Positions 1 through 13,299 of a stretch of DNA of 64,000 bases are shown here, piece after piece. This stretch comes from Cyanoderma ruficeps (taxonomy: Eukaryota; Chordata; Aves; Passeriformes; Timaliidae): contig VZDJ01000219.1 in NCBI GenBank assembly GCA_008694505.1, positions 13,210,547 to 13,274,546 of the forward strand, written 5' to 3'. Under the pieces are notes generated by a model. That model was not told the DNA's origin. It was given only the letters and a program-made list of their open reading frames with translations, and ran no database searches. The stretch's first letter is position 1. Every line of letters starts with the position of its first letter. The position numbers and the translations under genes were made by a program.

Positions 1-2767
1 CCTCAGCTTGGGACAGCGTCAGCTGATACGACCCTGCCCTGCCAAAACTAACATCAGGCACGTGCTGACTTCGACACTCCTGCACAATTGTAACAACACA
101 ATGCTGTGACATTCCCCAGAGTGGCTCCCTTCGGGACTGGGGCAGTGGGAAGGTGAAATGTCCATCCTCGGAGTTTGGAGTGTGGAGGAAGGGAGCAGGG
201 GACCCGCAGATCCCAAACTGCTGTCAGAGGAGCTGAGTTAAGGGGAGCATTTCACTTTTTCTCTGAAGGATTAAAGGCTTTAGAGGACAGACTAACAATC
301 TTTCAGCGTTGCTCTATCAGCCCATTTTCTGGGAAAAGCACGTGCCATCACTAAAGTCAGGCGACCTCCCAGTGAAGACTGAACCATCTGATGGCAAAGC
401 AACCCAGAGCAGATCCCAAATTCCTGGCAGGGACCAGTCATAGTTCTACAAATCACTAAGGTTAAAATATCCTGGTAATATAAACCACAAGCTAAGACAT
501 TTGGGCCACCTCCACATTTCTGTGCATTTATCTAACAGTTGAGATTCCTCTTTTACCCAAACACTCAGAAGCAGAGGGACTTTCAGGAGATCTCTGAAAA
601 CAATGGAGATTTGGAAATTTAAAAAATTCCCAGTTCCTGGGCTAATTCCCCAATGACTTTCTGAAACACAAGGCAGCTAAGATACAGCTAAATTTACAAT
701 AGTGAGGGGTAGAAGATAACAGGATTTACAGGGTTAGGTTTAAAAGGGTTGAAGGTTAACAGGATTTTAAGGTTAGCACTTAAAATAACACAGCAAAAAC
801 GAGAGTCCACAGTTACAAAGAACTCTGTGTATCATTCATTTCCCTCTGCCTGCCTCTGCACAGGCTGTAAATCAACCCAGATCAGGAGATGTCACCAGCC
901 AGTGCTGTCCCCTCCAGCCCAGAGCACTGGGCTGGCAGACAGGATACACAGGGGATTTATTTTCAGGACCCGGAGTTGTTATGTGACACCTGGAAGGTCA
1001 CAGCACTTTTCTGCTGCTTCTCCCACCAGCTGCTGCTGGGTTAGAAATGATTATTTCTATTATTTCTACCCCTGCTGCTACAGGCACTACCAAGGAACCC
1101 CCCGCAGATACCAGGATATCACGGTGCAAATCCCTGTGTGTGCACAAATTCTGTCAGGAAACTCTTCTCCCAGGAGAAATGGATGCCCTAAACCAAAGGA
1201 AAACAGGTGGGAAGAGGCAGAAGTGCTGGTCTGGGGAGCCAGGGCAGCCCCTCACCCCGGGCTCAGTGTCCTGGCTGAAAGCACTGATCACTTTTGGGGT
1301 TACTAATCATCACCATGGTATCAGCAACACACGGTTCACGTGCACAGAGCTCCTGGGTTGCACACAGGGGATTAAAATAAGATCCTGAATGCCCAGAAGA
1401 AAACTCTCAATCCACACCTTTAGCCTTTGGTAACAACTGCGCTCCGAAGATCACCGGGGACAAAGTGATGCCAGGGAGCACTTCTGCTTGTTTTTGCTTT
1501 TCCATGGATGCAGAATCCTGCCTAAAATAATCCCCAGCTAGAAATACTGGGCTGCCATGGCTGCATGGCCTGGATTTCCCTGCCAGCACCCTGAATTTCA
1601 CACACAGGGTGAGCTCCTGGGTGTGCTGTGCCTGGTACGTGCCTAAATTGATCACAGGTTTTCTTGCACTTCGATCCTCATTAGTTCTGCATCGCCGAGA
1701 GTGTGGAACGCAGGCACTGCCAGCCCAAGAAAGTTAAGATGTGACATTGTTTTTCAAGGACATATGCTCGGGGCATTGTGTTTTTTTCCCCCCCCTCCTT
1801 CCTTTATCAATGCAAATCCCAAATGGAGCTATCAACAAAAATAAAGGGAACAATCCTGACCCAGTTTAAAGTTTCATGGTTTTTTGGGTTTTTTTTTTCT
1901 TTCATTCTTTTGCTTCTCGAGGCCAGAAACAGAACAGAGGCCACAAGCAGAGCTGCCAAAACACATATGCATGTTGGATGCTTTTGTCTAAAGACACTAT
2001 GAAGTGCTAAAATATTAAATATGTCGAGCAGAAAGGTTTCCTCTGGTCTTCAGAGCTCTGCGAAATGGCAATAAAAATGTAAAAGAAGAATGCTGAATAA
2101 TCAAATGTGGTTTCTTTTTTAAAATGTAAATAGTAAAGGCTGAGTCCTGGATGCTTCACGTTAAGAGCAGAAACAGCTCAAGGGTTTTCAGCCCTATTTC
2201 TTCCCCCTGTGCTGGAGGGATGATTTTAGGGATAAGGGACTTGTAGGGTCCCACTAGCAAACATCCTGAACTGTGAGCATCAGGACCAAACATCCTGTGT
2301 CAGAGGGGGTTTTGCACCACCCAATCCAGGCCCTGAAATTCAGAGTAAGCTTGGTTTCGCCATCCCCCTACCCAGCTCAGAGTTGTTCAGAGCCAGACTT
2401 TAGACTCAGGGCTGTTTTCCAGTCCTAATGATCTGCTCAGAGCCTGACTTCTCCAGCAGGGCTGCCAGTAAGGAGAGTTGCAGAGAGGAGGATATTTGGA
2501 AAAGCAAAACACTCTCCTCAGGTGAACTCAGCGGTGACCCCCGAATGTGACCCCAAAGGTCAGTAAACAGCCCGAGTGGCCGTGACAAACTCTGCTGAGG
2601 GCTTCAAGGACAAGCTGGGACATAAAGTCCACTCTCCCTCCCCAAACCTGCCGTGCTGCTCATCACCCCTGCTGTTGTTTAACTGTTCAGAGCACCAGGG
2701 GTGGGGCACTCCCAGACACCAAAGGCTGGGGCTGCAGCGGAGCCCCTCGGCCGTGTTGGCGGAACTC
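1..2767. other. Noncoding unique sequence
   Basis: No gene, RNA or recognisable transposon is visible. Open frames here are short and lack domains. A T-rich run lies at about 1778-1912. The AT-rich stretch at about 2010-2140 has the balanced, motif-rich look of possible regulatory DNA, but nothing decisive is present. Confidence 0.55.
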
Positions 2768-2801
2768 GTGTTGTCGTTGTTGTTGTTGTTATTGTTATTA
2801 T
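2768..2801. repeat. (GTT)n / (ATT)n microsatellite
   Basis: An imperfect trinucleotide run of GTT units passes into ATT units and is interrupted once by GTC. It is a simple repeat and likely variable between individuals. Confidence 0.8.
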
Positions 2802-3099
2802 TTTTGTCTGTAAGTAAATACCAAGCAATTATGGTGTTCTGAAGTGACCTTCTGGAGCATGTGCTGGAGCCCCGTGGAGCTCAGCCAAAGCTACTATTGT
2901 GGATTTCATGCCAAGGCTTGGGAGAACCCTGGCTCCCTCCCATTGTTTTCTTTGGCCGGGCTCGATGGATTCTCAGCCTGGCAAGAAAAGCCCCGTTTTA
3001 AAAAGTACTGGCAAGCCCCGTGCAGTTTGTCACAGCACGGCCCATGATTTAGGACCTCGATGTTGGGCTCAACACTGGGCTCTTTTGTTTGTCTTTTTG

Positions 3100-3345
3100 G
3101 GACACCGGCGCTCGCCGCTCCGCGCGAGTTAATCAACGCCGCTCGCTCGGCCGGGAGGATTTTTCCCTCCTGATTTTCCCCCCCTGATTTTCCCCCCTGA
3201 TTTTCCCCCCTGAATGCACAATCCGGAGTGGGAATGGCCGAGGGGGATTGAAGCAGCTTTATCCATCGGCCGCGGGTTTAGCCTGGTGCAAATGAGGCTT
3301 TCTCACACAATGGGCGCTTTCGGGGATAAAACAGAATCTCCGAGT
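3100..3345. promoter_or_regulatory. Short CpG-dense patch (possible CpG island)
   Basis: CpG dinucleotides cluster strongly. About a dozen fall between 3106 and 3155, and several more lie around 3224-3341, inside flanks that are CpG-poor. In a methylated vertebrate genome such retention suggests an unmethylated regulatory region, for example an enhancer, an orphan CpG island or a noncoding-RNA promoter. No TATA box, exon or splice site links it to a gene. It also contains a pyrimidine-rich tandem repeat at 3157-3212. The function is inferred. Confidence 0.45.
3157..3212. repeat. 13-14 bp tandem repeat within the CpG patch
   Basis: Three consecutive units of the form CTGATTTTCCCCC(C) start at 3170, 3184 and 3197. 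They are preceded by a degenerate unit from 3157 and followed by a partial unit. The array is strongly asymmetric, with C/T on this strand. It could expand or contract. Confidence 0.85.
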
Positions 3346-6300
3346 ACCTGGGTAAAGCCAGAGCTGGAGGAGAAGGATTTGCACTTTTCTCTTTCTTTTG
3401 TTTAATAGAGGCTCATTTTTATTTATCATTCCACCTCAGAAATAGAGGTGAAATTTGAAGGGATTAAAAAAAAAAAAACCAAAACNAAAAAAAACAAAAC
3501 CACCTCTCTGGCTCCACAAATCCTTCTTACAGGTCCCTCAGGCTTTGCTAGGACGTAGTTATAAGCAAAAAATGACTCTGCAAAAAACAGCCCTTTGGTA
3601 AAAACCAGCTCTTGTGCAATTTGTATGTTTTGGAAGCCATTATTTGACCATTTTACTGGCTAAGGATACCCAAAACCAGACTCTGGGATCCAAATCCTCT
3701 GTGCGTGGGGAGGAGGGGGAAGAGAGCAAGCTGAATATTTAAAATCAAACCAGTGAAGGAGAAAAGTCTTCTTTTAGAAGTAGAGTCAAATGGCTCAAAA
3801 TCTCTGTACCTTTGTGACTGGCAATGCTGAAACTCAGCAGAAAAATACAGCCCTCTCTGCTGCTCACTGATTGGAATTAATAAACCAGCCAGCCCTCAAA
3901 TCACTGCCACCCTTTTCACTGTCAAACTAATCGAGAATAATCGAACACAATTAGTAAATCATGGGTAAAAATGTAAATGAGGCAGAAAACCAGCTAATTA
4001 ATGACCATCCTGGATCACACCACCAGTGACTGAGTGTGCAAGAGATGAGGCTTAGGCTGGGGTCAGTTCCCACTAATTCTGAGCCTAGAAAACCAAGGAT
4101 GTGGTTGGTGATCCTCCTTGGCCCCTTCAGCCAGTAGAGATTCCTCTGGGGTCCAAAGACACAAGGAAATGTTTCATTTCCTCCATTTATAGCCCACTGC
4201 AGCCACCTTTGCTACACAGGGTGCTTGCAGCCTTCTCCCAGGAGAGCTTTGTTGTGTTTTAGTCTCCGTGTGACTGCAGAGAGGACTCAGAGCCTGGGCT
4301 AGGAGAGGAAAAGTGGGGCCACTCTAATTACATCTGACTGCATTAAAGTCTTTCAGTTCCAGCTCTTACTGTCTCTTGAACACCTTGAAAGTGGAAGTGA
4401 AAAATTATCAGAGAAGCTGCCTGCATTTCTATATTGATAAAAGATGGGGGAGAGGAGAAATGTCACAAGAGACAAGCATGACATGACCCACTCTGGAGCT
4501 TATGGCATCAACATTTGGTGATGTCCCCTCTGGTCTGTGTCTCACCCTTACAGGTTTCTGTGGCTGATGAGTTGGAGCCAGCAGAGAGGTGTTTTTCTCC
4601 TTTCACGCACCTCGTCTCAGGAAGCATGGAAATCATCTTTGCTTTGTGATATAGCATCGAAAGTGTTCTGCTCATACGGTGTTCTGCTCCTCCCTAACCA
4701 CGGCCATAATTCCATCTTGATCCTGTCTCTGGCACTTACCCAGAGCATTTCTTACTGAACTGTGTCAGTAAAAGCCAATCCTGATCAAGACGAGGCAAAC
4801 CGGATCCTCAAACAGCTTGGAAAGTCCTCTTGTTTGTTACATCCTCTTCTTGTTACACTGGTGGGCACTTTTCAGTGTCAGAACATCCAAGAGCATTGCA
4901 AGGTCCAAAAAATCACAGGATAAACCAGAGCCTGGAGATGGAAAGCATCTCCTTCCCAGAGGCTCAGCCTCAACACACTCAGGACACAGCTCAGGGCACG
5001 AGGAGCTGCTGTGGTTTCTCACTCAGGCTCAAACCCTCCCGCAGCTTTTCTGCAAACACACCTTGAGGCTCCCCTGTGACCAACTGGAAGTTGATAAAAC
5101 AGCCGTGGATTAACAAGGGAAAGGGTCAACTCCCAGGCACCCCAGCCCTGTGTCACAGCTCACTGGTGCAAATCCCAGTTAAGCTAAAGAAAACTAAAAC
5201 CTGTGTTCGCACAAGCCCACTCTGATTTCTGTGTACACTTCAGGCCCCTGTGATTTCTGGTCCCAAGTTCACACCCAAACAGGAAAGGGACAATCTTGTG
5301 CTTCAGGTGTGACTGAAATCTCACTCAGCTCTCCGTGCTCATGAGAATTCCAGGCTGGATCTCACTGAACAGCTGACCTGACTTCAGTCTTGCCACATGA
5401 GGCCAAGCCCTAACAGAAACCACCTGTGGTATTTCAATAACATTAAATCCAAGCTGAATTCAGCCTTGTACCTGACTCGCATCCAGCATCAATTTCCTTG
5501 GCCCACTTCAAGTCTCTTGCTGTCAACACTCCAGGGCTGAGAGTCATGGAAGAATGAGCTGCATTCTGTTAAACCTCATGGCCAGGGCTGCCAGCTGAAG
5601 TGTTATCCCTGCTCCCCACGCTGAGGATGGGGTATGAAACAGAACAGTCTGTTTTCCAAATCTGATGCAAGGCTCCAGTTATTCAGCTTGCAGTTCTGAC
5701 TGCGAGAGGGTTTAGCCAGCTCTGACAACATATGGATGTGGTCCATGGTCCTGGCTGCTTCCTATAGGATCTGGAAAGGTCTGAGGCATGACTCTGTCTT
5801 TCTGCTGCACTTGGAATTTGCTGTGATGTGCAGGAGGAGGAATTCCTGGGAAAGGCCAAGGATGGTCCCAGATGCTCCCTCTGTACTCAGCAGCTCGTGA
5901 GCGCGATATTCCGAGGTTTGTGCGTTCAGCCAGCACCTGCCTGGCTCCAGACTTACCTCTGCTAGTGGCAGAGTAGGAAAACTCTTTTATTGTTATCTCT
6001 TTTGGCCTTATTTATAACTCCTGTCAATGCCTCAGCTGCTCTGTGCTGAACAGCAGCAGCCCTTGTGCCACATGAGCATGTCACACACACCACAGGTCTG
6101 CCCGAGGGGAAGGCGTGTGGGGATATTTTAACCACAGCGTAGAGCTGCAGCCCCACCAGGCCCTACTGATCATGGAATTTCAGCAGCAAACATTTTAACA
6201 GCCTGCTGATTCCCTGTTTAAATGCATAACCTTCACAGCCCTGTCTTCCCCAAATCCTGCCAAGCTGGCAGATTTCTTGAGGTGAAGTGACGTCTAAGAT

Positions 6301-8639
6301 GTCTTGGCATCTCCAGACCTTGGTTCGCCAGCAGCACCAGCTCCCGGCAACATCATGAGGTGACCAAAAATTGAGGATTTGGCTGTGTGGTGTGGGTTCA
6401 TCTCACCCACTTAGTTTTAAAACCAAGGAGAAATACAAACAACATTAGCCAGAATTGTTTATGGTATGAACAGTGACCTGGCATCTGCCACTTCGTCACC
6501 TATTTCTGTCACAAGAGGTTTTCTTGTCTCTATTTGCCACCAGCACAGAGGAATTTGCTTCACTTATTTGTATAAATGTGCCAAATAAAGTAAATGTAGT
6601 TACACTCACGTGTCAAAATGAGGGAGGGCCACCAGAGGTTCTGAGGACAGGACAGCAACTCCATCCTTGCACGGGAAATATCCACTGAAATTAAGATAAC
6701 GTGAGCAAGAAGATGAATAGAAAATCAAAGGAGAATATACTGCATTTTCCCCTCAAGGGACTGATACCACAACCATTAAATCAATATCAAAATTTCCACT
6801 GCATTGAGAAAACAATTTAAATATTTCTGGAAAAAAATAGATTCTGTACAAAATGCCGTTTGTGTCGAAAGAATGTTTGGACAAGGAACTGTTGTTGTTG
6901 GCAATATCAGAGAAACAAGGCCCCAGCTGTCCTTTCCTAGAAGGGTTAAACTTCTCCTATTATGAAACAAGAAAACAATCTCTGTAAGGAACAATTTTCC
7001 AGCCAATGCCCATCCAAAACTCCAGGTCAGCAGCAAATACATCCAAATACACAATAAGGTCATAGGAAGAAATTCAGAGAACAGCCCTCTTTGTCTAGGA
7101 TATTAAGTACTGGAACAAATAACAGCGACATCCATCCTCATGAGTTGTTCACATTTTTTCCCAGCACAGCTCTTCCATGCTGAGGGTTGCTTTCTTTTTC
7201 CTATCGTTCTGTGTGGATTTTTCTCTTCTGTCATTTGTCTCCTCTCCATTCCAAGTAAAGCAAGGAATGTGTCTTCTCCTGGAGTCACCCATGACACTGC
7301 AGATCCCTGGAGCTGGCCCAACTAGAAGCCTTTTCTGTGGGTTTGTTGGTTTGGGGTCTCTTTTAAATGAAAAAAAATAATTCAATAACCCTTCCCTCAT
7401 TCCTCTTCTTGCTCTCTTACCTTTTCTCACCAGGTCCCATCTTCTCTGCTGTTCCTTGGCCCTTTCCTTCATTTCTCACCACAAGATTTTCAGCAGTGAC
7501 TGCTACAATTTCTTACCCAACCCTAATCCAAACACTTCCCTTTATCCCCTGTGAATATTTCTCACAAATAGTGTTTCCAGGTTGGGACCTTGCAGATGGG
7601 GCAAAAATCCTGCCAGACTTGTTTTTGCGATAATAATTTTAGGTGGAGGGGGGTCCCTAGAGCTTCACAGAGCTTTTAACAAATGTTTTATATATTGCAT
7701 GGCAAGATAAAGGGGAAAAATGGAACTCCAAAAGTTTGTATGCACAGAATTTCTTAACTGAACCTCTCTGATCCTGCTTGAAGTGGCATAAATATAAAGG
7801 AGAGTCAGAACCTATTGAACCGAGCTTTGTTTTCTCAGTCCCCACATTATATAAGCTGTGAGCTCGAAAGAATTCCTTCTGTTCTCTCTCCTCTTAGTTT
7901 CCACATTTTGGACAACTTTTCAACCGAAAGATCAAGCACTATCTGCTTTCAAAGTGTCCCTAATGAGGTAATTACTGGGAGCATAAAATACACACATTTA
8001 TTGTAACTGTAGCCACCACAGGCTGGGGCCAGGCAGTGCTCCGAGTTCACTCCACTGGCAGCTCAGAGATGTCCTGCCCTGTACAAATCTGGTTTTTTTT
8101 TTGGTAAAGGAATAAGACAACTCCAGTGTCCATCACGCTGGAGTTACCCTGCTGACCCTTTCTTGAACAAACTTTGCAAACCACGAGCACCCACATCTGA
8201 GCCGAGGCCGAGATTAAACACAGTTGTTTGCAGAACTTTTTCCTGCAGAAGTGCTCGAAGTTCTTTTCCAAAAAAGCCTCCCTCCCATCCCACAGACATC
8301 CTGTGCTGGGTCAGGAGCTCACCACCGGCCAGAGCTCAACCCACACCAGGGACAGGAGGAACTTTTTGTTCCTCCAGCAGCTCCTGGGAGCCAGACCTCC
8401 CCTTGCTGCCCACAGCCACAGCTCCAACCTGCCGTTCCTGGGGTCAGTCCTCTCCATCTCACCAGCTCCCCACACCCTTCATTTTAGGTCTTGGTCGAGG
8501 GAGATTATCCAGAAAATTGCTCTCCTAAGAGGTGCCCAGCTTCTGTCCATGAGGGTGGGGGTCTCTGCCACTGATTGGGAATAGAACTGGGAAAAATCCT
8601 TCAGGGGAAGGAAAATAAAACCAGCAGCAGCAGGTTGGC
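3346..8639. other. Noncoding unique sequence
   Basis: No coding exon is supported. An A-rich low-complexity run with an assembly N at 3486 occupies 3466-3505. About 3880-4015 is rich in homeodomain-type TAAT/ATTA cores, including CTAATTAATGAC, and looks like a candidate enhancer. About 7915-8005 is similar, with GAGGTAATTACTGGG. The rest, including moderately GC-rich stretches around 4900-6150 and 8160-8480, shows nothing I can name. Confidence 0.5.
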
Positions 8640-8967
8640 TGGATGTAAATTCCTTCCAGTGCCTGAAGGAACTACAGGAAAGATGGAGAGAGACTATTTG
8701 TGAGAGTCCAGAGTGAGAGGACAAGGCTCCAAACTGAAAATACGTAGGTTTGGATGGGTATTGGGAAGGAATCCTTCCCTGTGAGGGTGGGGATGCCCTC
8801 AGGGTGCCCAGAGAAGCTGTGGCTGCCCCTGGATCCCTGGCAGTGTCCAAGGTCAGGTTGGACAGGGCTTGGAGCAGCCTGGGACAGTGGAAGGTGTCTC
8901 TACCCGTGGGGTAGAACAAGATGATCTTTAGGGTCCCTTCCAACCTGGGCTGTTCTATGATTCTATA
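8640..8967 (+). mobile_element. CR1 LINE, 5'-truncated 3' end
   Basis: This is the 3' part of a CR1 non-LTR retrotransposon in forward orientation. It begins in the end of ORF2 (CTTCCAGTGCCTGAAGG) and runs through the diagnostic CCTGTGAGGGTGGGGATGCC, GCCCAGAGAAGCTGTGGC and GGTCCCTTCCAACCTGGGC. It ends in a degenerate octamer tail, TTCTATGATTCTATATT. Severe 5' truncation is normal for CR1, so it has no coding capacity. An A-rich stretch follows it at 9003-9082. Confidence 0.95.
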
Positions 8968-9002
8968 TTAATTCTAGCAAATTGTTTCCATTGAAAAATA
9001 TA

Positions 9003-9082
9003 CATCCGAAGTGGGGAAAAAGAAATAAAAGAAAAAAACCCAAAACCCACCAAGCAAAAGTAAAACAAACAAAAAAAAACCC
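9003..9082. repeat. A-rich low-complexity tract
   Basis: Runs of A are broken by C, as in AAAACCC and AAACAAAC blocks. The tract lies just downstream of the CR1 insertion. It is a simple low-complexity tract. Confidence 0.75.
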
Positions 9083-12000
9083 TCAACCAAACATGTGAGT
9101 TAAACATCTATTTTTTTTCCACTTGATTTCAGTTCTGAGTTAGTTTGGATTTTTTTTTTTTATCCTGCCTGCCTAATTTAAAATCAAGGTCGTTCTTCTG
9201 AATTTTCAGATCAGCAAAGCTGAAAAATTTATCAGAACCACAAGTCTGGTTGTGAATTATCTGATATTCTTGCATGAAAGGCTTGTGCAATTATTTGGAC
9301 ATTTTATTTTCACCTAGAATTTCAGTTCCCAAAGGAAGGGAAAGTTGAGATTTCCAGTTCATTCATGTCCCCAGGAACCAGCCTAAAGCTGTGAAAGCGA
9401 GTGTCCTTAAATGATTTCTTGCTATTCCACAGTCACAATTAGCTCAGATCATAATGTCGACTTTGCTTGGGCTTAGCTTCAAGACTAACAAAAAACTCTG
9501 CTGCTGCATAATCCTGTGGCTGATACCTTAGTCATAATGTGAGCTAATAGGTCAACCTTGGCCTTTGGTAAGTCATAAAATGGAAAAAAAAAAAAATCCC
9601 TCATTTATAAGAGCTTTAGAATTCTTACTAGACAGCACGCAGTAATTCTTGTTCCTGAGTCATCCTGCAAAAGCTTTTTATAATATCTTGCATTTGCTCT
9701 CCGAGCAAGTGATTACACTTCTGTGCTCGTCCCCAGCCATGCAAAGAAGATATTTGAGGCTCAGAGTGCCAGGAGGGATGAATGTGCTGCAGGGAGCACT
9801 CCCACGGGCAGCAGCACGTGCCAGGACTGCAAATCCCGACGTGCCGGAGGAGGATCTGCAGCGCCAGTCCAGGGCAGGGAATGCCACCGTGTGCTCCATC
9901 CCCTGGGGTGCAGGCAGAGATCCTGCTCACCTTGGAGGGTAAATGCACCACTACAACATCAGGGATGGGGGTCAGAGAGCACTGACAGCACCTCTGTGCT
10001 CTGTGCCCAAGGACAAACACAACCAGCTCTTGGACAGGACCCTTCAAAGCCATCTCACTCACACAGAGCACCCAGAGTGGGTTTGTTCAAGCTCCCTTTG
10101 GAAAAGGGACTCAATCCATAACCAGGGGTACTTGCCTTCCCAGGGCTGAAAAAGCTGCTAAAAGAATCAACTGAGTGTAGATTTTAAGTATTAGGAGCAG
10201 AAGGCTGAACTTTTCTTGAGTCGGTTTTTGTCCCCTTTAGGTACGAATTGAAAAGATGAAATATTTTTGAAGAGAATATATAAAATGACCCAGCAGAAAG
10301 CCAGACCCTCACGTGGTGGCAAGATTGGTGGGAGACATCCTGTGGTTTTGGAAGGCATCAGCTCAACGCTGCTCCTTCAGCTTTTCCCTGGTGATCACTC
10401 TGGAAAAAAAGGCTGGGAGATTCCTTGCCACAACAAATCTGGCAAACACCTGCCCCAGGGAGGAGGAATCAATCAGTGTCTTGCAGAGAAGGAAGGTTGG
10501 AAGATCCAGTGTTGCACATTTTGAGCTCCATCCAAATTCCAGACGTGTCCTTGCTCCCTGTTATCCTGCTGTTCCTGAGCATTCCCTGCAGTGGGGGCTC
10601 ACAGGGTAATTGCCATCCTTCTCACCAGTAACTAAATCTATGGGACATGGAGGGAGCTGAGAATTGAACCAGATTCACCATTATTCCCGAAATTCACCGT
10701 AGTTCCTATTTTCTCACTTCAAAAAAACCAACAAAAATCCCCAAAACCCCCAAAACCACAGAGCACAAACGATGACCAACAAATCTCCAAGAACAATTCC
10801 AGGGCTGAAATCCGTTTGTATCAACCATCTGTCATTAATAACAGCTCCATGGCACTCAGAGAGAAAACATGTACAATCCAGCTTCCTATTTTGGCACCTG
10901 GGTAACGCAATTTGCTTTTTAGAACCACTCAATGCCCAACAGTTTTCATGGCAGTCAACACAGGCAGGAGAAAAAGAACATTGTTTGGACAGATAAGAAG
11001 AAAAAACCAAGAGTGATCTTTGCTACATCTGCCTTCACCAAGCTGGATCGATTTTCTTTCTCACATCCACACCAGAGGAAAGGCAGAGCCAGCAGCAGGG
11101 AAACAGCCAGGACACAGCATCCTAAAAAAAAAATAAAAAATTAAAATCTCTCAAGATTACTGTGTCGTATTTCTGGAGGCAAAGGTGGACGCAGAGACAA
11201 GGTGTGCATAAACCCTCCTCATTTCCCCGCAGCTGGGGTTCATTATCAGCTTCCTATATCTGCATTGCTCCAAACTTTCCATCTAACAGATATATTCCCA
11301 GTAACCACTTCTAAACTAATAACATTGAAATGCAGGATACGGGCAGCCTGCAGCTACTGCTGCTGTGGAGGCAGATCTTGCAGGCCTGACTCACTGCAAT
11401 AATGGCTTCACTATCAGCTTCTTAATTATGATGGAAATTACTGGAGCAAATTACCATAAAGGTTTAGGAACATTCAGTCCATTCTGACCCTTCCAGGTCT
11501 GTTGCAATACATATTTGCTTTTTTCTTCATAAATGTTAAAATGCTTGCTTTTTTTTTCCTTTTTTTTCTTTCTTTTTTTTTTAATCTGTCTTCTCCTTCT
11601 CTTGGGAACATGGAAAAAAAAAAACCCAACAATTTCTTTTCACCATGGCAAGGTCCCAGGAAAACAGGTGGCTTCATGCATAAACAATGATAATTGGGAA
11701 AGAGGTGATAGAAATTCCAGCCTGCACACTTCCAAGCCCAGCATACAAGCTCTCCACAGCTTATGAGGTTGTGTCAGGCAGAAGAGGGTTGAGCACTCCA
11801 CGAAATCCCAGTTCAAAATCCTTACCAGGTCTAAAATCCGATTTTGGACCTTTCTCCATTCTGATTTGAGAGCAAATTTCCCCACAAATCCACGGTCATA
11901 CACTCACTTGGAGGGGAAAAATGAGAATAACACTGGCTGAAAAAACCAATTTTTTGCACCAATGCAGCCATTACGGCCTGACCAAGGGATGCAAAGCCCT

Positions 12001-13299
12001 ACACAGATTTATTTGTTTGCAAATCACAACTTCTGGGAAAGATAAAAGCCTGCACAAAGCCTAACAATTCCCTGGGAATGAGCTGCAATGCTTTCAGTTT
12101 AACTGGACACCTTCGTTCCTGCAAATGAAGTTTTAAAGGAGCCTGAGTGTTGAAAAATTACCATTTCTCTGCTTTCGGAGAACTGCCATTACAAGCTAAA
12201 TCAGAACAAATCCGAGGCACGAGTCCATTTTCAGTAGGGAATTCCTTCATGTTGGATTAACCAAGATTTTTCTCAGTTTGCTGAAGTTCTGTCTTTCGGT
12301 GTTGTCTTGGTGCGAGTTCCAGTGGAATTAATGCCCTGACAGGGTCATGCCAGGGGAGCCTCCTCTGAGGTAAACCAGATTCCCACTGGCACTCGGTGGT
12401 TCTTAATGGTGCATTTGAATTTACGTCTTCAGGCTGAGGGAAGGGAGAAGGGAAGGCTTTAGGACCAGCAGCTCCTCTCTCACGTGAACTTGTGTGGCGC
12501 GATCAGGCCCCCGTGGCTTTTTTTGTCCCGCAGGCCAGCCCTTCCCCATGTGTTCTCATCCCTTCCCCGGGTTGGGAACACGGTGTTCCTTCCCATGCTC
12601 CCGCCAGGAGGACGGCGAGGGGCTGGCCCCGAGGGGTGGAAATGGAAATGCCTCGGTAATGAACCCATCTGCTGGTGTCCTCGTTGGCCTGGCCCTCGGT
12701 GCCAAGCAGCTCAGCAGGGGTCCCCCACTCTTTAAAGCCAACATATGCACAAAACCTACGGGATTTCACTTTTCCCTGCAGATTTCCACCCCACTCCCCT
12801 GCTGCTGGTGTTTTAAATCCTTTCCCTGAACATGCTGCTCTGCTGCTCAGCACATCTCGGCAGCAACCTGGAGGCCTGGCCTTCCTGAGGGAGGAGTGTC
12901 CCAAAGCAAGGCAAGCGTGACAGATCCCACGCTTCCAAACCAATACAAGGCAATGGATATCGAGGAAAACCCCATCCTGGTAATGGATACATTCCCTCTG
13001 GCCCTGGGGCTGGGTGACAGGGAAGAATTCATGTCCTGTCTTGGGCCGTGCTGCCTCCAGACACAGCTGGACATCACCCAGCACGGCGATAATTGTCCCA
13101 GGCCATCAGCTTGACCCCAGGGTGGCTACAGCTGGACAGTCAGTGGTGTGGGAGCCCCAGCCCTCCAGGTTATGCCCTCTTCTGTCCCACCAGCACAGGA
13201 GAATCTCAGGGCTCAGCCATCTCCTGCAGAAAAGCTGCCGGCTTCCAGAATCTGGACGTGAGGCACCGGCACCTTCATCCACACCCAAACTCTGCAGCA
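9083..13299. other. Noncoding unique sequence with CNE-like stretches
   Basis: No exon is supported. Two AT-balanced stretches look like conserved noncoding elements by eye: about 9400-9570 (TAGTCATAATGTGAGCTAAT) and 9600-9730. A third spans about 11395-11480 and holds CTTAATTATGATGG. A T-rich run lies at 11545-11583. About 12490-12700 is GC-richer without a recognisable gene. Overlapping open frames at 12503-13084 (antisense) and nearby have no domain and are not called. Confidence 0.45.

Noticed and set aside
5712..5965. Possible antisense exon with an AGGTAAGT donor-like word
   Set aside because: Only a two-base 'exon' would fit between the nearby acceptor-like CTAGCAG and the donor, and no coding frame is supported.
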